DNA of 64,000 nucleotides from Woeseiaceae bacterium (lineage in GTDB: Bacteria; Pseudomonadota; Gammaproteobacteria; Steroidobacterales; Woeseiaceae): the NCBI GenBank assembly GCA_028280615.1, contig JANQLK010000022.1, positions 62,001-126,000 of the forward strand. The letters run 5' to 3'. Shown in pieces: positions 58,491 to 64,000 of the stretch; position 1 is the first letter of the stretch, and each line of letters starts with the position of its first letter. The translations under genes and the position numbers were made by a program. Below the pieces are notes generated by a model. It was not told the DNA's origin and searched no databases. It was given only the letters and a program-made list of their open reading frames with translations.

Positions 58491-59879
58491 TCAACAATGA
58501 TCATGGTCGCGATGCGGCGGCAGCGTATCGATCGCCGCTTTCGACAGCCGGGAGTAGCGCCACGTCAGCAAGAGGGCTGCAACGCTCAAGCCGAGCACGA
58601 ATCCGCCCCAGATGTACTCAGGCTGCAGCCTGTAGGTCACGGCCGCGAGGAAAGCGAGCGGAAAGCCGAGTCCCCAGTAGGCGAAGATGTTGATGATCAT
58701 CGGGAACCTGGTGTCCTTGTAGCCGCGCAGGGCCCCGGCCGCGCCGATCTGCACGCCGTCGGTTACCTGGAAGATGGCCGCCATGAACAACAGGCTGATC
58801 GCGATGCCCTTGACGACCGGGTCGTCGGTGTACAGGCCGACGACGGCGTCGCGGAACACGAACAGGAACAGCGCCGACGCACTCATGAACGCGCCGCACA
58901 CGAAGATGCCGAAGCCGCCGGCGTAGCGCGCACGGCTGAGTTCGAGGGCGCCGAGTTCGTGTCCGACGCGAATCGTGATCGCCGAACTCAAGGCCAGCGG
59001 CACCATGAACATCGTCGCCGCGAAGTTGATCGCGATCTGGTGCGCCGCCGTGATCTCGGTGCCGCGCGTCCCCATCAGGAGCGCGATCGCGTTGAACAGG
59101 CCGGCCTCGGCCGTAATCGTGACGGCAATCGGAATGCCGAGCATCGCAATCTCGCGAAGCTCGGCAGCGCGCGGCGGCGAGAACTTCGAGAACAGCTGCA
59201 TACCGTGATAGCTGGACGATGTTGCCATGTGTGCGAACAGCACGGTAACGAGCAGCCACATCGTCACGGCGCTGGCGTAGCCGCAGCCGACCGCGCCCAT
59301 GGCCGGGAAGCCGAACTTCCCGTACATGAACACGTAGTTCAGAAACACGTTCGTCGCGAGCGCCATGAGCGAGGTCAGCATGATCGGTACGGTCCTGCCG
59401 ACCCCCTCGGTCGTGAAGCGCAGCGCGAGGAACACGAAGATGCCGGCGGCGCCAAACGAAACGGCCTTGACGTAGCCGACCGTCAGGTCGCGAAACGCCG
59501 CATCGATGCCGATGTATTCGAGAAAACCCGGCACGAGGTAGTGCGCCATGGCCATGACCGGCACGGCCGCGGCTAGCCCCAAGTACATGCCCTGGCGGGT
59601 GTATCGGCCGATGAGTTCGGGCGCGCCGGCGCCGTAGTGACGCGCGGCGATCGGCGAGATCGCCATCAGGATGCCGAGGACGAGCGTAAAGAAGATGAAC
59701 CAGACGCTGCCGCCGACCGCGACGGCCGCGAGCGTCTCGGCACCCAGCCGGCCCGCCATGACGGCATCCGCGAACTGCATCCCGGCGATCGACAGATTGT
59801 TGACGATGAGCGGCCCCGCGAGGCGCAACAGGCGGACGATCTCGTTGCGCCACGAGAGGGATGGGGAGGGCGAGGCCAT
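58491..59879 (-). CDS. MATE family efflux transporter (NorM-like)
   Basis: Twelve-helix multidrug/Na+ antiporter of 462 aa from ATG 59879 (MASPSPSLSWRNEIVRLLRLAGPLIVNNLSIAGMQFADAVMAGRLG). This is the classic NorM start; later parts include GILMAISPIAARHYGAGAPELIGRYTRQGMYLG and TITAEAGLFNAIALLMGTRGT. The long upstream open frame has no similarity. It is the third MATE gene here and the most NorM-like; the substrate is unknown. Confidence 0.92.
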   Translation of the reverse strand: MASPSPSLSWRNEIVRLLRLAGPLIVNNLSIAGMQFADAVMAGRLGAETLAAVAVGGSVWFIFFTLVLGILMAISPIAARHYGAGAPELIGRYTRQGMYLGLAAAVPVMAMAHYLVPGFLEYIGIDAAFRDLTVGYVKAVSFGAAGIFVFLALRFTTEGVGRTVPIMLTSLMALATNVFLNYVFMYGKFGFPAMGAVGCGYASAVTMWLLVTVLFAHMATSSSYHGMQLFSKFSPPRAAELREIAMLGIPIAVTITAEAGLFNAIALLMGTRGTEITAAHQIAINFAATMFMVPLALSSAITIRVGHELGALELSRARYAGGFGIFVCGAFMSASALFLFVFRDAVVGLYTDDPVVKGIAISLLFMAAIFQVTDGVQIGAAGALRGYKDTRFPMIINIFAYWGLGFPLAFLAAVTYRLQPEYIWGGFVLGLSVAALLLTWRYSRLSKAAIDTLPPHRDHDHC

Positions 59880-59956
59880 GGTGGCGCTATTTAGCGTTAT
59901 ATGCCGGATAGTGTAAAGTTTGCGGCCGACGCAGACTTTGACACGGGAGTCACCTG

Positions 59957-61249
59957 ATGCTGCATGACGGCAAGGTCCGCCGGGTCGCCGTTCTGGGCGG
60001 CTCGCGCATTCCATTCTGCCGGGCGCACACGGCCTACCGACAAGAGTCCAACCAGGACATGATGAGCGCCGCACTTCAGGGTGTGGTCAGGAAGTACGAT
60101 CTTCGCGGCCAGGCGCTCGGCGATGTGGCGCTCGGCGCCGTCATCAAGCATTCGAGGGATTTCAATCTCGCCCGCGAATCGCTCATCGATTCGGGCCTGT
60201 CGCTGAAGACCCCCGGCATCGACCTGCAGCGTGCCTGCGGCACGAGCCTCGAGGCAGCCGTGCTCATCGGCAACAGGATCGCGCTCGGCCAGATCGATTC
60301 CGGCATCGCGGGCGGAGTCGACTCGATCAGCGATACGCCGATCGTTTTCAGGGATTCGTTCCGGCGAATACTGCTCGACGCTCACAGCGCCCGCTCGATG
60401 GGCGGACGCATTGCGCCCTGGTTGCGGCTGCGTCCAAAGCATTTCGCACCGCAGTTTCCGGCCGTCAACGAACCACGCACGGGTCTGTCGATGGGCGAAA
60501 GCACGGAACTGACGGCCAAGGAATGGGAGGTCAGCCGCGAGCACCAGGACCAGCTCGCGGCCGCGAGCCACGCCAAGGCAGCAGCTGCGTATGACGCGGG
60601 CTGGTATGCCGATCTGATCGTGCCTCACTGCGACGTCGCCGAGGACAACATCCTGCGTCGCGACACGTCCGTCGAGAAACTCGCGAAGCTCAAGCCCGTG
60701 TTCGACCGGAAGGGCGGCACGATGACGGCCGGCAACAGCACACCGCTGACCGACGGCGCCGCCGCCGTGCTGCTGTCCTCGGAGGAATGGGCGCAGTCGA
60801 AGAACATACCGGTGCAGGCTTACCTGACCCACACCAGGTCGGCCGCGGTGAACTTCATCGACGAAGAAGGCCTGCTCATGGCGCCGGCCTATGCCGTCTC
60901 GGAGATGCTCAACGACGCCGGGCTCGCACTGCAGGACTTCGACTTCTACGAGATCCACGAAGCGTTCGCCGCGCAGACGATCGCGACGCTCAAGGCGTGG
61001 CAGTCCGAGGAGTTCTGCCGCAATCGCCTCGGCCGCAGCGAGGCTATGGGGCCCATCGATCTCAAGCGCATGAACGTCAAGGGCGGCAGCCTCGCGATGG
61101 GGCATCCGTTCGCCGCGACCGGCGCGCGCATCGTTGCGACGATGGCCAAGCTCCTCCGCGAGAAGGGCTCGGGCCGCGGCCTGATCTCGATCTGCACGGC
61201 CGGCGGCATGGGCGTCGCCGCGATCATGGAGGCGGCGCCGGCGGCCTGA
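59957..61249 (+). CDS. Acetyl-CoA C-acyltransferase (thiolase, FadI-like)
   Basis: Thiolase of 430 aa. Catalytic residues: nucleophile C94 (LQRACGTSLEAAV), His in YEIHEAFAAQTIATLK, and C in SICTAGGMGVAAI near the C-terminus; GHPFAATGARIV is the conserved glycine region. The length and pattern (MLHDGKVRRVAVLGGSRIPFCRAHTAY) fit FadI-type long-chain 3-ketoacyl-CoA thiolases or acetyl-CoA acetyltransferases. No fadJ partner is adjacent; the next gene is an amino-acid symporter 20 bp on. Confidence 0.9.
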   Translation: MLHDGKVRRVAVLGGSRIPFCRAHTAYRQESNQDMMSAALQGVVRKYDLRGQALGDVALGAVIKHSRDFNLARESLIDSGLSLKTPGIDLQRACGTSLEAAVLIGNRIALGQIDSGIAGGVDSISDTPIVFRDSFRRILLDAHSARSMGGRIAPWLRLRPKHFAPQFPAVNEPRTGLSMGESTELTAKEWEVSREHQDQLAAASHAKAAAAYDAGWYADLIVPHCDVAEDNILRRDTSVEKLAKLKPVFDRKGGTMTAGNSTPLTDGAAAVLLSSEEWAQSKNIPVQAYLTHTRSAAVNFIDEEGLLMAPAYAVSEMLNDAGLALQDFDFYEIHEAFAAQTIATLKAWQSEEFCRNRLGRSEAMGPIDLKRMNVKGGSLAMGHPFAATGARIVATMAKLLREKGSGRGLISICTAGGMGVAAIMEAAPAA

Positions 61250-61269
61250 GCGCCGTTTGCTTAGGCGGC

Positions 61270-62979
61270 ATGCGGGACTTCAGCGCCGTACTTTCGGCCA
61301 TCAATGCCTTCCTCTGGCACGAGTACGTGCTGTACGCCATCGTCGGCACGGGCATCCTGTTCACGATCTGGAGCGGCTTTTCGCAGTACTGGGCGCTCAA
61401 GCACGGTCCCGCGGTCGTCACGGGCGTCTACGACGACGCCGACGACCCGGGCGCCATCAACCATTTCCAGGCGCTGTCGGCGGCGCTGTCGGGCACGGTG
61501 GGGCTCGGCAACATCGGCGGCGTCGCGCTCGCGATTGCGCTCGGCGGACCCGGCGCCGTGTTCTGGATGTGGGTCGTCGGCGTGCTCGGCATGGCGATCA
61601 AACTCACCGAGGTCACGATGTCGATGCTGTATCGCAACACCGACGATCCGGACAACCCGCACGGCGGACCGATGTACGTTGCCGCCAAAGCGCTCGAGCG
61701 CATGGACTGGCCGCGGCTCGGGCGCGTCATCGGCGTGATCTTCTGCATCTCGATCATCACGTCGACGATCACGGGCGGCAACATGTTCCAGGCCTGGAAC
61801 GTCGGCGAGATCACGCAGAGCTACTTCGGCGTGCCGACCTGGATGACGGGCGTGGTTCTCGCCGTCGCCGTCGGCGTCGTCATCATCGGCGGCATCAAGC
61901 GCATCGGCAAGTTCACGGGCACGGTCGTGCCGCTCATGGTGGTCGCCTACCTGGGCGGCGGCTTCTGGGTGCTTGCGCACAACGTCGGCGACATCCCCGA
62001 AATGCTCGCGCTGATCGTATCGTCGGCGTTCTCGACATCGGCCGCGACGGGCGCGTTCATCGGCGGCACCGTGTTCTTCGGCTTCCAGATCGGCATGAAG
62101 CGCGCGATCTTCTCGAACGAAGCCGGACAGGGATCCTCGGCCATGGTGCACGCCGCGGCCAGGACCGACGAGCCGGTCCGCGAAGGCATCGTCGCCGGGC
62201 TCGAGCCGTTCATCGACACGATCGTCGTCTGCACGTTCACGGCGCTGATCATCCTGTCCACGGGCATCTGGAACCGCGCCCCGGATCTCGCCTTCGACGG
62301 GACGCCGAACTTCGTCCGCGGCGATACGGGCTGGATGCTCGAGCCGACGCGCGTGCCGGGCGACGACTGGTTCGCGGGCGACTCGGCGTTCCTGATCGTC
62401 AGCGCCTTCGACAACGAGCAGACGGGCAATGCCCTGCACAAGGTCTCCGGTATCGTCACCGAGACGCCGGCGGGCCTCTATATCGAGTGGCTGCCGTTTT
62501 CGAGCGACGTGATGCCGCAGCCCGCATCGGACGGCTATTACCGCAACTACGTCGGTGCCACGCTGACGGCGAAGGCCTTCGACGCGGTCACGCCGGGCCT
62601 CGGAAAATGGATCGTCACGATCGCGACCTGGCTGTTCGGCCTGTCGACGATGATCGCCTGGAGCTACTACGGCGAGCAGGCCGTCGTATTCATGGGCGGC
62701 GAGAAACCCGTCATCGTCTACAAGCTCGTGTACTGCGTGCTGATCATCGTCGCAACCCTGGGCCTCGTGCGCACGGATGCCGATCTCGACAACGTCATCG
62801 GCATCGGCACGGGCGCCGTCATGTTCGGCAACATCCCGATCATCTGGATGTTCGGCTACCAGGCCATGCGAGCCTACAAGGACTACATCGCGCGCTTGCG
62901 GTCCGGCCGGATGGGCCCGGATCACCCGGCTCCGCGGATCGACGAGCTGCTGTCGGGCGGGGACGTGAAACGCAGCTAG
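61270..62979 (+). CDS. Sodium:alanine/glycine symporter (AGCS family)
   Basis: Inner-membrane amino-acid:cation symporter of 569 aa with about 11 helices. ATG 61270 (MRDFSAVLSAINAFLWHEYVLY); the upstream open frame lies inside the thiolase gene. Family motifs: SGTVGLGNIGGVALAIALGGPGAVFWMWVVG, the AGCS signature, and GMKRAIFSNEAGQGSSAMVHAAA. A roughly 100-residue periplasmic-type insertion (ILSTGIWNRAPDLAFDG... to ...VMPQPASDGYYRN, about 320-430) makes it longer than AlsT/DagA (about 480 aa). Its stop overlaps the next, convergent gene by 4 bp. Confidence 0.93.
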   Translation: MRDFSAVLSAINAFLWHEYVLYAIVGTGILFTIWSGFSQYWALKHGPAVVTGVYDDADDPGAINHFQALSAALSGTVGLGNIGGVALAIALGGPGAVFWMWVVGVLGMAIKLTEVTMSMLYRNTDDPDNPHGGPMYVAAKALERMDWPRLGRVIGVIFCISIITSTITGGNMFQAWNVGEITQSYFGVPTWMTGVVLAVAVGVVIIGGIKRIGKFTGTVVPLMVVAYLGGGFWVLAHNVGDIPEMLALIVSSAFSTSAATGAFIGGTVFFGFQIGMKRAIFSNEAGQGSSAMVHAAARTDEPVREGIVAGLEPFIDTIVVCTFTALIILSTGIWNRAPDLAFDGTPNFVRGDTGWMLEPTRVPGDDWFAGDSAFLIVSAFDNEQTGNALHKVSGIVTETPAGLYIEWLPFSSDVMPQPASDGYYRNYVGATLTAKAFDAVTPGLGKWIVTIATWLFGLSTMIAWSYYGEQAVVFMGGEKPVIVYKLVYCVLIIVATLGLVRTDADLDNVIGIGTGAVMFGNIPIIWMFGYQAMRAYKDYIARLRSGRMGPDHPAPRIDELLSGGDVKRS

Positions 62980-63422
62980 CCCGAGTCCCTCGGCCGCGCG
63001 TTCCGCTGGATCGCGTCCAGCGCATCGTCGATGCGCTGCTTGGCCTGGGTCGTGACACCGCCGCGGCGATACTCGTCGACGACGTAGGTTTCGATCTTCT
63101 GAACGAGGTCGTCGATACTTGCGTCGTCGTCCCGCTCGTGGTCCTCGAGCGTCACGGGCGCGTTCCGCAATGCGCCGAAAAGGTTGATGAAACGCTCGCT
63201 GCGCTTGCCCATCCCGAGAAGACGGTAGAAATGCGGTGCCGGTTTTCCGTCGTCGCCGAACAGGCTCACGACACCGACGATGAGCGACGCGGGCACGAGC
63301 AGGAAGTCCCTCAAGCCATCGACGACGAGCTTCACCTGGAACACGGCAATGTCGCGTATCATTGTCCAGCGATCGATCCCGGGCGCCGACTCGCCGGCCT
63401 TTTCCGGCAGCTCTTCGCTCAT
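62976..63422 (-). CDS. Small membrane-associated protein of unknown function
   Basis: Protein of about 148 aa from ATG 63422 (MSEELPEKAGESAPG); ATG 63455 is an alternative. One hydrophobic segment (VDGLRDFLLVPASLIVGVVSLF, about 35-56) is followed by HFYRLLGMGKRSERFINLFGAL and an acidic helical C-terminus (DDDASIDDLVQKIETYVVDEYRRGG). I do not recognise a named family. It is divergent from hemH across 112 bp. Confidence 0.75.
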   Translation of the reverse strand: MSEELPEKAGESAPGIDRWTMIRDIAVFQVKLVVDGLRDFLLVPASLIVGVVSLFGDDGKPAPHFYRLLGMGKRSERFINLFGALRNAPVTLEDHERDDDASIDDLVQKIETYVVDEYRRGGVTTQAKQRIDDALDAIQRNARPRDSG

Positions 63423-63534
63423 TGTCTCTCCAGCAACAAAAGTCTTAGAACACAAGGCATTGCGCGACTTCGCGGGTGGCGTGGCCGGTGCCTTTCCAGT
63501 ACTGTTACGTTCGTTCCAACGCAGCCGCGATTCT

Positions 63535-64000
63535 ATGCCGAGCTTCGAGTCATCGCCATCCTATGCGCACGGAGATCCCGACTCGCTCGGGGTCCTCGTC
63601 GTCAACCTGGGAACCCCCGACGAACCGACCACGCCCGCCGTGCGTCGCTACCTGTCGGAGTTCCTGTGGGATCCGCGCGTCGTCGAGCTGCCGCGCGCGC
63701 TCTGGTGGTTGATTCTGCATGGCGTCATCCTGCGCGTTCGGCCGTCGCGCTCGGCGGAGGCCTACGCCAAGATCTGGACGGACCAGGGCTCTCCGCTGCT
63801 CTTGATCTCGGCCGCCATCAGCCGCGGCATCCGCGAACGGCTCGTGGGCCGGTTTCGCGGCCCCGTGCATGTCGCGCTCGGCATGTCCTACGGCCGGCCA
63901 TCGATCGACTCGGCGCTCGATGAACTGCACGCCGCCGGCGTACGCCGGATCGTCGTGCTGCCGCTCTATCCGCAGTATTCGGGCACGACGACGGGCTCGG
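63535..64000 (+). CDS. hemH: Ferrochelatase (3' truncated by window edge)
   Basis: Inserts Fe2+ into protoporphyrin IX, the last step of heme synthesis. Only the first about 155 residues are visible from ATG 63535 (MPSFESSPSYAHGDPDSLGVLVVNLGTPDEPTTPAVRRYLSEFLWDPRV). The VNLGTPDEPT, YLSEFLWDPRVVELPR and LPLYPQYSGTTTGS motifs are diagnostic; the last contains the conserved YPQYSxxT. The catalytic His/Glu lie beyond the window. The short N-terminal extension (about 17 aa) before LGVLVVNLG is normal. Confidence 0.95.
   Translation, partial: MPSFESSPSYAHGDPDSLGVLVVNLGTPDEPTTPAVRRYLSEFLWDPRVVELPRALWWLILHGVILRVRPSRSAEAYAKIWTDQGSPLLLISAAISRGIRERLVGRFRGPVHVALGMSYGRPSIDSALDELHAAGVRRIVVLPLYPQYSGTTTGS

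Noticed and set aside
60787..61269. N-terminal extension of the AGCS symporter
   Set aside because: The in-frame extension lies wholly within the thiolase gene in another frame; ATG 61270 gives a normal membrane-protein N-terminus.
61257..63923. 888-codon plus-strand frame spanning the symporter, the small membrane protein and hemH
   Set aside because: It is a +1 shadow of the AGCS gene, with Arg/His/Asp-rich repetitive translation and no recognisable domain.

Overview
The window is a contiguous, GC-rich (roughly 63-65% by eye), gene-dense stretch of a gammaproteobacterial chromosome. Gammaproteobacterial housekeeping blocks are recognisable: xerC-hslVU, ubiE-ubiJ-ubiB, coaBC-dut, radC-rpmB-rpmG-mutM-coaD, rsmD-ftsYEX-rpoH and gltBD. 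PEP-CTERM, GlyGly-CTERM and marine-type class GN sortase components suggest a marine or sediment organism with elaborate surface-protein sorting, perhaps near Woeseiales or the Chromatiales/Xanthomonadales border. The lineage is inference. I saw no tRNA, rRNA, CRISPR array, transposase or prophage.

Layout. 1-7.9 kb: partial xerC, hslV, hslU, DUF971, ubiE, ubiJ, ubiB, an acyltransferase, trmB and a small acidic protein. 7.9-13.5 kb: xth-ampG-Rieske (minus), pyrE and a DUF4124 protein (plus), dut and coaBC (minus). 13.5-27.4 kb: an insertion between coaBC and radC, which are neighbours in E. coli. It holds a repeat element, a GlyGly-CTERM metalloprotease, a lipoprotein and a nine-gene redox operon: rnfB, a giant pyruvate:ferredoxin oxidoreductase, rnfC-D-G-E-A, a small Cys-rich membrane protein and a plant-type ferredoxin-NADP reductase. 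27.4-36.4 kb: radC-rpmBG-mutM, a 2OG oxygenase, coaD, rsmD, ftsYEX, a TetR regulator with two operator-like palindromes, and rpoH behind a perfect CIRCE element. 36.4-43.5 kb: accessory genes (DUF3465, OmpA lipoprotein, Mpo1-like, acyl-CoA dehydrogenase, two MATE pumps, GNAT, SRPBCC) with three copies of the repeat. 43.5-47 kb: a class GN sortase whose catalytic Cys is Gly, and its dedicated response regulator and histidine kinase. 47-55.5 kb: cytosine deaminase, rdgC, a PEP-CTERM protein behind a sigma-54 promoter, and gltD/gltB. 55.5-64 kb: serine hydrolase, two lipoproteins, DUF924, a third MATE pump, thiolase, an AGCS symporter, a small membrane protein and the start of hemH.

The most unusual content is (i) the PFOR-Rnf-FNR operon, which could couple 2-oxoacid oxidation through ferredoxin to both an ion-pumping Fd:NAD+ oxidoreductase and an NADP(H) reductase; (ii) a 163-bp nested-palindrome repeat family with compensatory changes in its stem, one copy of which abuts a gene whose last codons repeat its terminal sequence; and (iii) a sortase locus that looks catalytically dead while its two-component system is intact.
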